Positions 25,378 through 35,700 of a stretch of DNA of 64,000 nt are shown piece after piece. Under the pieces are notes generated by a model. That model ran no database searches. It was not told the origin of the DNA and saw nothing but the letters and a program-made list of their open reading frames with translations. The translations under genes were made by a program, and so were the position numbers. Origin of the DNA: F23-D06 sp947165685 (GTDB lineage Bacteria; Bacteroidota; Bacteroidia; Bacteroidales; WCHB1-69); contig CAMVBK010000003.1 in NCBI GenBank assembly GCA_947165685.1, forward strand, positions 80,640 through 144,639. Direction: 5' to 3'. Positions within the stretch are counted from its first letter, which is position 1. The number at the start of each line of letters is the position of its first letter.

Positions 25378-26217
25378 ATGGATAAGAAACAACAAATCAT
25401 TCTCTTGACCGGGGCGAGCAGCGGCATCGGATACGACACCGCCGAGGCCTTGGCGAAACAGGGGCATAAGGTGTATGCCGCCGCCCGCCGCGTGGAGCGC
25501 ATGGAGCCGCTCCGCCAGTTTGGGGTTGTCCCTCTCCAGATGGATGTTACCGACGAACAGTCGATGCAGCGGGGGGTGCAAGACATCCTCGACCGCGAGG
25601 GGCGCATCGACGCGCTCATCAACAACGCCGGCTACGGCTATTTCGGGGCCGTGGAGAATGTGCCGATGGATGATGCCCGTAACCAGCTCGAAGTCAATAT
25701 TTTCGGCTTGGCGCGGCTTTGCCAGTTGGTGCTGCCCACCATGCGCAGGCAACATAGCGGCCGCATCGTCAACATCTCGTCGGTGGCGGGCAAGTCGGTG
25801 CTCTACTACGGCGGCTGGTACCACGTGTCGAAGTACGCGGTCGAGGCGCTGAGCGACGCGCTCCGCATGGAGCTTCAGCCGTTTGGCATCGACGTGGTCA
25901 TTGTCGAGCCTGGGGGCATTAAGACGAACTGGGGCATCATTGCCGCCGACCACCTTGCGGCGACTTCCGAAGGCACGGCCTATGCCGGCACGGGCGGGAT
26001 GATGGCGCAGAACCTGCGGGGCATGTACGAGTCGTCGAGCCTCTCCGATCCCTCGGTGGTGAGGAAGGCCGTCTGCCGCGCCGTGAATGCCCGCCGTCCG
26101 CGCACACGCTACCGCATCGGCCGCCTCTCCACGACCATCGTCTTCTTCCACTGGCTGCTGCCCACACGCTGGTGGGACGGCATCATGCGGATGATGGGGA
26201 AGCGGAAGTGGATGTGA
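25378..26217 (+). CDS. Short-chain dehydrogenase/reductase
   Basis: This 279-residue SDR shows TGASSGIG for cofactor binding, LINNAGYGYFG, the catalytic Ser in NISSVAGKS and YHVSKYAVEAL with Tyr and Lys of the active site. The segment EPGGIKTNWG follows the active site. The extended C-terminal part with RYRIGRLSTTIVFFHWLLPTRWWD resembles SDRs that act on lipids or retinol-like substrates. It has its own promoter box and converges with the AraC regulator gene. Confidence 0.9.
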   Translation: MDKKQQIILLTGASSGIGYDTAEALAKQGHKVYAAARRVERMEPLRQFGVVPLQMDVTDEQSMQRGVQDILDREGRIDALINNAGYGYFGAVENVPMDDARNQLEVNIFGLARLCQLVLPTMRRQHSGRIVNISSVAGKSVLYYGGWYHVSKYAVEALSDALRMELQPFGIDVVIVEPGGIKTNWGIIAADHLAATSEGTAYAGTGGMMAQNLRGMYESSSLSDPSVVRKAVCRAVNARRPRTRYRIGRLSTTIVFFHWLLPTRWWDGIMRMMGKRKWM

Positions 26218-26276
26218 GGCGAGAAACGGGGTGTCTGAATAAGTGCCGCAAATCGCTGCCGACGGCAACTTTTCCC

Positions 26277-27155
26277 CTACTTCCGTTCCCGATACTTCCT
26301 CGGCGACATCCCCTTCAAGCGCGAGAAGAACTTGCTGAACGAGGGCAAGTCGGCGAAGTGAAGACGGTCGGCGATTTGGGAGACGGAGAGCTGTGAGGTT
26401 CGCAACAGGAACGCCGCCTCCATCACCAGCATCTGATTGATGTAATCGACCACGGTGCGCCCGGCGACTCGTTTCACAATCCGCGACAGGTAGTCGGGCG
26501 TGATGTTCAATTCATTGGCATAGAACCCGATGTCGTGATGCTCTGCAAAATGCTGCGGCAAAAGACGGTTGAATCCGATGAAGATTTCCTCCATGCGGTG
26601 CGGAATATGCCCATGAGCCTCCACTTTTTCCTTAATATTGTGGAGGTCAAGCAGGAAGACTGCATATAGCATACGAAGAATTTGCTGCTTGTAGAGATGG
26701 TCCGAATGCAGGTAGGCGATGATTTCGCGCATTCGGGTCTCAAACGAGGCGGCCGTCTCCGCAGGGAGCGTCAGCTTTGGTTCGTTCAGCTGCATGACGG
26801 GCTTGTAGGCCAAACTGATCATGTCGCGGACCTCCGGCGTTTCGAGTGTGGTGCTTTCGTCCGCCAAAAGACAAAAGCCCCGGTAGTCGTCGGAAATGGC
26901 GTTGACAGTGACGGCCATGCCCGGCGAGTAGATGTAAAGGTCGCCCGCACGAAGCCGGATCTCCTGGTCGTTGTAGGTCAACGAAAGCCCACCTCGGGTG
27001 ACGAGCGTGAAGGTGTAGCAGGCTAAAAAACCCTGTGTCTGGTTGGTCAGGCTCGTCAGTTGCGCGTCGGTTTCCAAACAAAGCAGCTTCCCGTCCCAGC
27101 CCTCCACCGGCTCCGCCCCGCTTGTCAGTGTCCACCATTCTTTCAGTGTGTACAT
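26277..27155 (-). CDS. AraC family transcriptional regulator
   Basis: Start chosen at ATG 27155 (292 residues), since the longer frame runs through the promoter. The N-terminal two thirds form a cupin-like sensing domain (GGLSLTYNDQEIRLRAGDLYIYSPGM). The C-terminal 100 residues carry two HTH motifs (DIGFYANELNITPDYLSRIVKRVAGRTV and LSVSQIADRLHFADLPSFSKFFSRLKGMSPRKYR), the AraC/XylS signature. It is divergent from the ferritin-like gene, and a 12-bp direct repeat lies between the two promoters, a likely binding site. Confidence 0.93.
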   Translation of the reverse strand: MYTLKEWWTLTSGAEPVEGWDGKLLCLETDAQLTSLTNQTQGFLACYTFTLVTRGGLSLTYNDQEIRLRAGDLYIYSPGMAVTVNAISDDYRGFCLLADESTTLETPEVRDMISLAYKPVMQLNEPKLTLPAETAASFETRMREIIAYLHSDHLYKQQILRMLYAVFLLDLHNIKEKVEAHGHIPHRMEEIFIGFNRLLPQHFAEHHDIGFYANELNITPDYLSRIVKRVAGRTVVDYINQMLVMEAAFLLRTSQLSVSQIADRLHFADLPSFSKFFSRLKGMSPRKYRERK

Positions 27156-27181
27156 AATCGTCCGTCTCTTTATTTGAAATG

Positions 27182-27189
27182 CAAACATA
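27182..27189 (-). promoter_or_regulatory. -7 promoter box of the AraC regulator gene
   Basis: TATGTTTG on the minus strand, 27 nt before the araC-type start codon; exact TAnnTTTG match. Confidence 0.55.
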
Positions 27190-27198
27190 CAAAAAATA

Positions 27199-27231
27199 TT
27201 GTTCGGTTTCAGACAAATTTTGTTCGGTTTC
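27199..27231. promoter_or_regulatory. Direct repeat, probable AraC-type operator
   Basis: TTGTTCGGTTTC occurs at 27199-27210 and again at 27220-27231, exactly 21 bp apart (two helical turns) in the same orientation. AraC-family proteins typically bind such direct repeats. The second copy ends 29 nt before the -7 box of the ferritin-like gene, where an activator would touch polymerase. Confidence 0.65.
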
Positions 27232-27259
27232 AATCTCCATACCTTACAGTTATTAATTG

Positions 27260-27267
27260 TACTTTTG
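27260..27267 (+). promoter_or_regulatory. -7 promoter box of the ferritin-like gene
   Basis: TACTTTTG, exact consensus. It places transcription start near 27274, which makes ATG 27310 more likely than ATG 27283 as the start codon. Confidence 0.6.
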
Positions 27268-27309
27268 CAGTCGAAAATTTCTATGTTATTTAATCAAACA
27301 AGTACGATT

Positions 27310-27768
27310 ATGGATAAGACAAAATCAATTGAAGCATTACAATTTTTCGTGACGAACCTCAACGCACAATCCTTCCAGCACAAGCTGCAGGCGAAGATTT
27401 TCGGTTCGTTGGGTTTCAAGAAATTAGAGAAAAAATATTTGGAGCACGCTGAAGAGGAGCAGGGTTTTGTAAACCAGTTCATCGACCGTCTGCTCGATTT
27501 GGGCGGCGAACTGAAACAGGAGGCTGTGGAGGCCCAGAAGCTGTACCAGGATCCCATCGAATTCCTGAAGGCCGACTACCAGGTGTCTGTTGACGGCATC
27601 GAGCTGCTGCGCAAGTGCATGGACGGCATCAAGGACGACCTCACCACGTTCGACATGATGAAAGAGTATCTGAAGGACGAGGAAGAGGACATGTACTGGA
27701 GCGAGGAGCAACTCGGCCTCATCGATTGCATTGGAGCCAAGCCGTGGTTAGTGAAGGCAGCGCTTTAG
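27310..27768 (+). CDS. Ferritin-like (bacterioferritin-type) four-helix protein
   Basis: The 152-residue protein has the bacterioferritin spacing: an early helix, then LEHAEEEQGFVNQFIDRLLDLGGEL (E-x-x-E type metal ligands in helix 2) and a C-terminal half with YLKDEEEDMYWSEEQLGLIDCIGAKPWLVKAAL. The His usual in the first EExxH is replaced (EEEQG), so iron chemistry may be altered. It likely stores or detoxifies iron. With the AraC gene upstream and flavin reductase and MBL-rubredoxin downstream it forms a redox-stress set. Confidence 0.8.
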   Translation: MDKTKSIEALQFFVTNLNAQSFQHKLQAKIFGSLGFKKLEKKYLEHAEEEQGFVNQFIDRLLDLGGELKQEAVEAQKLYQDPIEFLKADYQVSVDGIELLRKCMDGIKDDLTTFDMMKEYLKDEEEDMYWSEEQLGLIDCIGAKPWLVKAAL

Positions 27769-27881
27769 GTCGCCTGTCCGATGCAAATGGGAACCCGCAC
27801 AGAAATAGTGCACCCGCAAACATAGAATAAAGGGAGGGCCTGCGCTCTCCCTTTTGTAATTATATCATCAAATCATCAGCT

Positions 27882-28397
27882 ATGAGAAAACGCGAAATAG
27901 ATATCCGTGACTATGCGGGCGACATTATCCGCGCCTTACGGCCGGGAATCCTGATCACGACAAAAGTCGGCGACAAAGTGAACTCCATGACGATAGGGTG
28001 GGGCACGCTTGGCGTCATCTGGGAGCGGCCCATGTTCGTGGCCTACGTGCGCCAGCAACGCTACACGCGCGAGATGCTCGACCAGTGCCGCGAGTTCACC
28101 ATCAACGTCCCAGTGGGCGATTTTCCCCGCAGGGCATTGGGCGTGTGCGGCAGCAAGAGCGGCCGTGACATGGACAAGATCGCCGCCGCCGGACTGACCC
28201 CCGTGGAGCCCGAAGTCATCAGCGTGCCGGGCATCAAGGAGCTTCCGCTGACTTTAGAGTGCCGCGTGCTCTACCGTCAGGAGCAGGAGTCCGACCAGTT
28301 CAACGACGAGATCACCCGCCAGTTCTACACCATCGAGACGGGCGACCACATCTGCTATTACGGCGAAATCGTCTCAGCGTATATCATTGAAGATTAG
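27882..28397 (+). CDS. Flavin reductase-like (FMN-binding split barrel) protein
   Basis: This 171-residue protein matches the flavin reductase domain: ALRPGILITTKVGDKVNSMTIGWGTLGVIWERPMFVAYVR, then TREMLDQCREFTINVP and GSKSGRDMDK. Such proteins bind FMN and serve as NAD(P)H:flavin or rubredoxin oxidoreductases, or as partners of diiron and flavodiiron proteins. It lies between the ferritin-like and MBL-rubredoxin genes, 113 nt after the former. Confidence 0.88.
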   Translation: MRKREIDIRDYAGDIIRALRPGILITTKVGDKVNSMTIGWGTLGVIWERPMFVAYVRQQRYTREMLDQCREFTINVPVGDFPRRALGVCGSKSGRDMDKIAAAGLTPVEPEVISVPGIKELPLTLECRVLYRQEQESDQFNDEITRQFYTIETGDHICYYGEIVSAYIIED

Positions 28398-28611
28398 TTC
28401 CGTATAGCATTTGTCCCAACGATGGAAGGCTTTGTTGATGAAGTGATGTTTAATCCCACAACAGCTGTCTGGCGATAGCCTTCATCAAGACGGTCATACC
28501 CGATGGTCTTCTCATTTGAGCACATTCAACTTATGACAAAGACCGCAACCATTCCCGACGCCAACGAGACTTTTACGAAGCAATTATAGATAATAAAAAA
28601 AACATAAGCAA

Positions 28612-29553
28612 ATGGAAATCAAAGCAGTAAAATTCAGAAAAAACGGATTCTACGGTCAACCCTTCGCCTTCGGTGGCGAGGAAGGCATGGACAAGTTTGA
28701 CAAGAACATCCGCTATCGCGGCAGTCTGCAGAACTACCTCATTGACACCGGCAGCGAGGTCATCTTGGTCGATACGGGACTTCCCGCCGGCACCCCCGAG
28801 GAGAATCCCGACGAGAACTCCCCGGCCTACACTGGCAAGGACATCTGCAGCTATATGGATGCCTTTGCTGCCCTCGGCTACAAGCCCGAGCAGGTGACCA
28901 AAATCCTGCTCACCCACAAGCACGCCGACCACAGCGGCGAACTGAAAAGTTTCCCCAACGCGAAGATCTATGTGAACCAGGAAGAGCTTTCCGCCGCTGA
29001 ACTCCAGGGACTTGGCAACCTCGTGCCCGTCAGCTTCACCGATGGGGCGTACTACAACTTCCCTGAAAGCCAGAAGATTGCCGACGGCATATACCTCATC
29101 AAGGCCAAGGGCCACACCAATGGTAACAGCATCGTCATTGTGGAGAACGAAGGTCTGTTCTACATGATCCACGGCGACATTACCTACGTGGATGAGGCCT
29201 TGTACGAGAACAAGCTCTCCGTGGTCTATGACGACCTGCCCGCCGCCCGCGAGACCTTGGACCGTGTGCGCGAGTTCGTCCGCAACCATCCCACAGTCTA
29301 TGTCTCCACGCATTCGCCGCAGGGCTACGAGAACTTGGAGGCCAAGCGCGTGATGGATCTGGACCACCCCGTGCCGACCGTCTTCGACAAGGTGAACTTC
29401 GAGAAGAAGGAGGCTACGGGCAAGTACGTCTGCTCCATCTGCGGCTACGTGTATGACCCGGCCGAGCACGACGGCGTGGCCTTCGAGGACCTTCCTGATG
29501 ATTGGAGATGCCCGCGCTGCAAACAGGGCAAGGAGAAGTTCAACAGGGCGTAG
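28612..29553 (+). CDS. MBL-fold hydrolase fused to rubredoxin (copy 1)
   Basis: The 313-residue protein has a metallo-beta-lactamase domain with THKHADH at residues 101-107 (metal ligands His102, His104, Asp106, His107), GHTNGN and HGD for further ligands. The last about 45 residues are a complete rubredoxin (CSICGYVYDPAEHDGV ... WRCPRCKQGKEKF) with four Cys for one iron. The flavodoxin domain of flavodiiron proteins is missing. A role in oxygen or NO handling, or MBL hydrolase chemistry with electron input, is inference. A second copy lies at 62850. The 214 nt before it hold no gene I can see. Confidence 0.92.
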   Translation: MEIKAVKFRKNGFYGQPFAFGGEEGMDKFDKNIRYRGSLQNYLIDTGSEVILVDTGLPAGTPEENPDENSPAYTGKDICSYMDAFAALGYKPEQVTKILLTHKHADHSGELKSFPNAKIYVNQEELSAAELQGLGNLVPVSFTDGAYYNFPESQKIADGIYLIKAKGHTNGNSIVIVENEGLFYMIHGDITYVDEALYENKLSVVYDDLPAARETLDRVREFVRNHPTVYVSTHSPQGYENLEAKRVMDLDHPVPTVFDKVNFEKKEATGKYVCSICGYVYDPAEHDGVAFEDLPDDWRCPRCKQGKEKFNRA

Positions 29554-29720
29554 GGGAGGCAAGACGAAAGGGTTTAGCTGCCTTTAGTTTATTGGTGATA
29601 AGCGTTTTGCGGGCATTGCAGTGCAACGTCCGCAATTCTTGTGTGCTTACTTTCGCAAATTTCGCGACATTCTCCTCGATGCGATCGTTCAGGACGCCGA
29701 AGAGGTCGATGCCAACGCCG

Positions 29721-32700
29721 TCAGTGTACCGTCACCCGCATTCCCGCACCCTGTGCCCGCCACTCCGGCGCGTACATGCACTCTACCGTGGTCGCACCGG
29801 CGGAGAAATCGCCGCTCTGCACGGCGAAAACGTCGTATTCCAGCACGATTGTGCCTTGCGGGAAGCGACTGAAGAAGAAGCTGTTGTTAGCGTCGCGGGG
29901 ACTCTCCACCCACCACACTCCGCCTTGCCAGCCGTTGCGCTCGTGGATGTTGACGGGCTCGAAGGCCGCCGCCCGCGGATCCTTGACCTGCACGTACTCC
30001 AAGTCGCGGTCGCTGGTGACGACAATCTTCACGGTGATGCGTTCGCCCAGGCGGATGGGGTTGTCGGCGGTCACCGGTGCGGCGGTCTTCCCGTCGCCGG
30101 CCGCCGGCTGGTGGTAGAGTGTGCGCCGCACCGACAGTCCGCTGCCGGCGGCCTCCACCTTGTCGGGAACCTCCAGGTACTGCCAGTACGCGGCCCCGAA
30201 GGTCGGGTGCGTGCCGTCGGTGTGCACTTCGATGTCGGCCAACCGTGGCGACATCTCCTCCGGAGCCCAGACCCGCTGCAGGTAGCCGGTGCCGGCTTCG
30301 GCGCGGGCGGTCTCCGTAGCCGTAATCTCCTCGCCGCCCACAGTGACGACCGTCGTGGCAGGTTGCAGCAGGTCGGCCGGGGCACCGAGCAGCAGCGCAT
30401 AGACGGCCTCCGCCGTGGCTTTCGTGTTTGACCAGCTGTTGCCTTCCTTCTGCATCAGCAGCCACTGCTTCATCGCCGTCAGCTCACTCTCACGCGGAGA
30501 AATCTCGGTGAACGCCTCGATCAGCAGCGCCTGCCGCTCAATGGGTGCCTCGTACCAGCGGTAATAGTGTCCGCTGTACTCCTTTCGCCAGTACATTCCC
30601 TTCTCACGGTCCATAACCGACTGCTGGCGAACCGTTTCCATAATGGTCTTCGCTTCTGCTTGGCGACCTGCGCGGTGCAATATCAACGCCACCTCCGCCT
30701 GCCGGGTGAACTTTGCTTTATCCAAATCCTCCATCATCCGCGTGGTGAGATTCTGCACGTAAGGCTTTGACAGCCAAATGGAATCAAACGGTGCGAACGT
30801 GCGGGCGTAGAGGTAGTGGATGTCTTCCTCAGAGAAGTAGAAGGTGGCTTTAGGATCTTTCTCCAACCGTTTCAGGTACGCTTGATAACGCTCCTCTTGA
30901 TGCTGGTCGGCGGCGCGGGTGGCCTTGTCGAGCATCCTGCCGGCGTTTGGCATCGCGATGCCCATGCGTTGCATCTTGTAGAAGCCCGCCACGAGGTGGT
31001 CGGTGATGTATGGGGAGTAGTACCGGTGACCGTACCAGTCCCAGCCGCCGCTCGGCAACTGGTTGTTCAGCAGTTTGTTGAGGCTTTTGTCCAAGACCTT
31101 CTGCAGGTTCTCGTCGGCGAAGAGCTTGGCGGTCTCCTGCCGTTGCCGCGATTCGTCCTGCGCGTTCCGCATCCACGGGGTCTCTTCCAACAACATGTTC
31201 CGCAGCGATTCGTTTTTGAGCAGCGGGGAGGTCAATGCAGCGTTCACCGTGTCGCTCAGCCAGCGGTCGAACACCTCGCGGAGACCGGGGTTCTGCGCGA
31301 GAGCGTGCTGCACGGTGGCCGCCGCGAACAGCTTGCTGAAGGTCTGCTCGTTGCATTCGTAGGGGTAGCGCATCAGGTACGGCAGGGCGCGGATGGCGAG
31401 CCACGCGGGGTTGGTGGTCGCCTCCACGGTGTAGCTCAGCGGCTGCATCGTGGGGGTGCTGTGCGTGCGGTAGCGGCGGAACGAGAGCACTGTGTCGCTG
31501 CCTGCCGGCACCACGAACGGGCACGATTCTGTCACTAACATCTTGTTCGGCAGCACGGGCAGGAGGTTCTCCTCGCCATCGCCGTAGTTGCCGGCGCGCG
31601 CCACCATCCGGTAGCCGATGGCAGAGATGCCCTCTGGGACGACAATTCGGAACTGGACGGATTGGGAGGCGCCGGCCGCCACGGAAAATCGGGAATTCCC
31701 GTCCGTAGAGACGTACCATGTCGTGTCTCTACCATCGCCGTTAATTACCATTGTCACCGGTTCTCCATCATCCGCATTGAAAAATTCCACCGTCACCGTG
31801 CCCTCCAAATCGGATTCGCTGCGGTTGGTGACTTTGGCGCGGAGGGTGAGGGTGTCGCCCTCGCGGAAGAAGCGCGGGGCGTTGCTCTGCAGCATCAGCG
31901 TGCGACGGCTTTGCAACAGCGCGGTGACACTCTTATTTCGCATCTCCTTGGTATGCCCGAAGGCGTAGAATTCCCAACCGGTGTATTGGTCGGGTAAAGT
32001 GAAGTCGATGTGCACGCGACCGCTGTCATCGGGATGGAGGTTCGGGTAAAAGAAGGCCGTCTCCACGAAGTTGCTGCGCGGGGTCACGTCGGGCGAAAGG
32101 GTCGGTTCCGTGACCGTCTCGACTATCTCTATCTCCGGAGCGCTGTCCGTGCGCACGCCATCGACGATGGTCACCTGCTCGTCGCTGCGGTTGCCGCGCA
32201 CGGAAGTCATCGTCCCGTCAACGGAAGAGACCCCGTTCAAATTAGACAATGCGCTAGCCACATCATAGCCGCCGGACGAGGAGGTGTTGTCTGCGCTGAA
32301 CACCGGCGGCTCCCACGCGATAACCACTTCACTAAGTTCATTTGAGGTTGTGTTGTCCTGATAGTAAATGTATCTCGGCATGGGCGACTGCACCTTCTCG
32401 TAACGCAGTTTGGTCTTCGAAGCGGTCCCTTTGTTGTAGCGGGTGTAATCGCTGTAGGCGTCGGACAGGTCATAGCAGTGGTTTCGGGATGGCCTCATCA
32501 GGGCTTGGCGGATTTTGCGCGGGACTCTGAATCTTTGCGGATAATAATGTTGCCCGTAGTCGGCCTTGCGCATTCCTAACTCATAGAGGCTGCCATCAAT
32601 CATCCAGGCCAACAGTTCCGCCTGTTGCACCGCTTTCGAGTCGCCGTCGGTGAGGGTGATCTCCCAATGTTCGTTGCTGCCGGGCTCCGACACGTCGCGA

Positions 32701-35700
32701 TAGTGCGTCAGCTTGGCGTTCATAATCAGCTTGCGGTAGCGATTGTTCACTCGCTCGATATAGCGGGCATCCAGTGGCAACAACGTGTCGCGGATGACGT
32801 TATGGAGCTGGTCGTCTTTCACGATGCGAGCGCAGAAGCTGAGGTTGCGTTTTCCGCCACGGCGCGTCTTCACCGTCACGGTGCGCTGCTCCCTGTCGAG
32901 CGGAATGCGCAGGGTCTTGAGCCGCCGTTCGCCCTGATAGACGTCGCAGATTGCCACCGCGTGGCGAAGGCAGCTGCCGATTGCGAGGACCAACGGATCG
33001 CCAAGTTCTTTCGGCACTGAGACGAATGCCGCCCGAATCGGCTGGAAGGCGCGGAATTCCGAATCGTCAGAACGGTTCACTGTGAAGTGCCGTTTTGCCG
33101 ATGCCGTTTTCCCGGATTTGTCAACGCATTCGACCAACAGCAGGTAATTACCCGCTTCCCAGTTTCTCACATTTATCTTTAAGATGGAATCCGGCACCAT
33201 CGTTTCCACCGTTTTATACACGGTGTCCAAACCGGGCCAACTGTCGGGGTTGTTGGCGTGAGGATCGAAGGTGAGGTGCGGGAACTCGCGGGCGTATTCC
33301 GCTTCGCTGTGCATGGGATGCCAGTAGAGAGGCTTCCGTTCGAATGCCGGAATCCGGTATTCGTCGGGCGTCTGCAGGCGCACCACGCGGATGTTCATCG
33401 GGACGGGTTGCAGTATGCCGTTATGGTTGACCGCCTTCACTAACCAACGGACCGTGTCAGTCGTTGACAGATCCACATCGTCGTTGGTGGAGATGCTGAC
33501 GGTCAGCATCTTGTCCGGAATCCAGACCGAACTCTTGTCGCTGTGGGTTTCGCCGTTCAGGTCGGTGACGATGGCCTCGATTTCCAACATATAGGAAAAC
33601 GGCCCGACCGGATAACGGTACTCGAAACGCCCGTCGCGCTCCGTATAGACCTCTATGAGCTGGGTTTTAGCCTCGCCTTTCGCCTGAATATGCAGGGCGA
33701 CGGCGGCGTTGGCGACGGGCAAGCCGTTGAGGGCGGTCACCGTGCCCCGGATGGCGAGCGTGTCGCCGGCGGCCACCTGCTGCGAGTCGGGTTCCAACTT
33801 CACCTTGAAGGTGGGCAGCTTGTATTCGGCCACCTCAATGGTGGCGCGCTTCCCGGAACAGGTCCGCATATAACGCTTCCCGCCTTTTGGGGATTGGCCC
33901 GGACAGAAGACCCGCAAGGTGTATTTTCCAACGGTTTGTGGCAGGGAAAACTCGCCAGACACACTGCCATATTCGGAGGTGACGAGCTCCAGCGTGTCGG
34001 GCGCGGCATTCGTTCGCTCCAGAATCGCCAGCACCCGCTTGTTCTTGACGGCCTTGCCTTTTTTCGACAATATATACTTGAAATGAACGGTCTGCCCCGG
34101 CCGGTACAGCGTCCTGTCGGTGAAGAGCTGCGGATTGTACGGGCACCGGTGACCGAGCCGGGGATGGTAACGGTAAGCTGCCGAGCTTGCCAATTCATCC
34201 ATGACAGAATACTCGGCTTTTTGATCGAAAACAGAGATATTACTCTCCATATAGATAAAGCCAAACAAATTGTCCGAATAGGGAATCTCCCCGAAACGGT
34301 TGGAGTATAGGGCATGAGGATAATGGCTTTTAACCCGTAAGCTGCGAAGGGGTTCGCCCGTGCGCCGGTCATTGACAGCCACGAATTTTTTCTTGCCGGT
34401 ATTCCAGTTGGCGAGTTTGAGGCGGGTGACCCGGAATTTTGCCGTCATGAGTGCTCCGGTGACATCCAACTCCGGCCGCGTGTGGAAGCAGAACTGATAG
34501 TTCCCCACAGGCAGGGAATCCACCCAAAGCTCCGTGGTGGCGAAACGGCTGTTGTCACGGCTGTCCAAATCGAACCGCTGCCGGAGGACAGGCACTTTGG
34601 AGAGCAAACTGGTATCTACATTGTAATTTTTATAGCGCGACGAATAATAATCTTCACTGCTTCCGTATTCATCATATTCACTTGTGGTGATGGGTGACGT
34701 GGTATAAACGCTGACGTAGAGGGTTTCTAAATTTCGGTATTGTACAGGGATGCGCAGCTTATGGCCGAGGGTGAGGTCGGTATGGGCGTTGAAAAGCGAG
34801 ATGGACGGGCGGGTGAGCGTCTCCAAGTAGTAGGCGGCATTTTGCGCGTACATCTTGAGGACGGCATTGGCGTAAGGCTTCGTGCCGCACTGCTTGAGCA
34901 CGCTGTTGAAATAATCAATGGCACGGGACTTGTAATCGGTCTCCCGGTCCACGATTTGTTCGGCGGCGGCGAGCAGCACGCCACGCTCGTAGTCGAAAGT
35001 AAGGTCGGGACCGTAAGCCTTATCCAACGAGTCGAGCGTCTTCCAGCAGGCGGAGGCATAGACGTCCTCTTCAACTTTAGGAAAACGATAATGCAGCCGC
35101 TGTATCTCGTAGTTTATCAGGATATTCCGCTCCGTATGGGCGGTCATGGCCTCGTTAATCAGCGCGATGGCGAGTTCGGGCTCCTTATCCCCAACCATCC
35201 GGATGCAACTTTGGTAGAGCACATCGTTGAGGGTCGGGCGCAGGTGGCGGGTTTCGGGGACCGTTTCGAGCAGGAAATCCCAGCGGTGCGTGAGAATCGG
35301 CACGTCGCGGGGCATTGCGTCGAAGCAGGCGAAGAGATGCTGTTTCGCGACCTCGCGGTAGTTCTCCGACGACCACTCCTCCATGTTGCCAAAGTCGGCC
35401 TCCTGCAGGGTGACAGCGTTGGGGTCGGCCGGTCGCGAAGGATAGAGCATCGACCCGATAAGATAGTGGTACAGCGACTGATACACCAAGCTGTCGCGGT
35501 CGCCCCAACGGGCTGCCGTATGGTCGCGCCGCAGCGAGTCGAGCCAAATCGCCGACTGCTGCACGCTCTTGTCACCATACAACCGGTTGAGGAGCAGCCG
35601 CTTGTGGTTCGCGATGAAGAGGTGGTAGGCGTTGCGCTCCGCCTCGGCCTTCCATGCGATAGTGTCGAGCATCGCCTGCTGGCTGTTCAGGTGGCGCTGT

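Noticed and set aside
29554..29720. Possible remnant of a gene downstream of the alpha-2-macroglobulin
   Set aside because: A minus-strand frame is open for about 55 codons after the stop, but it has no recognisable motif, and pbpC, the usual partner, cannot be seen.
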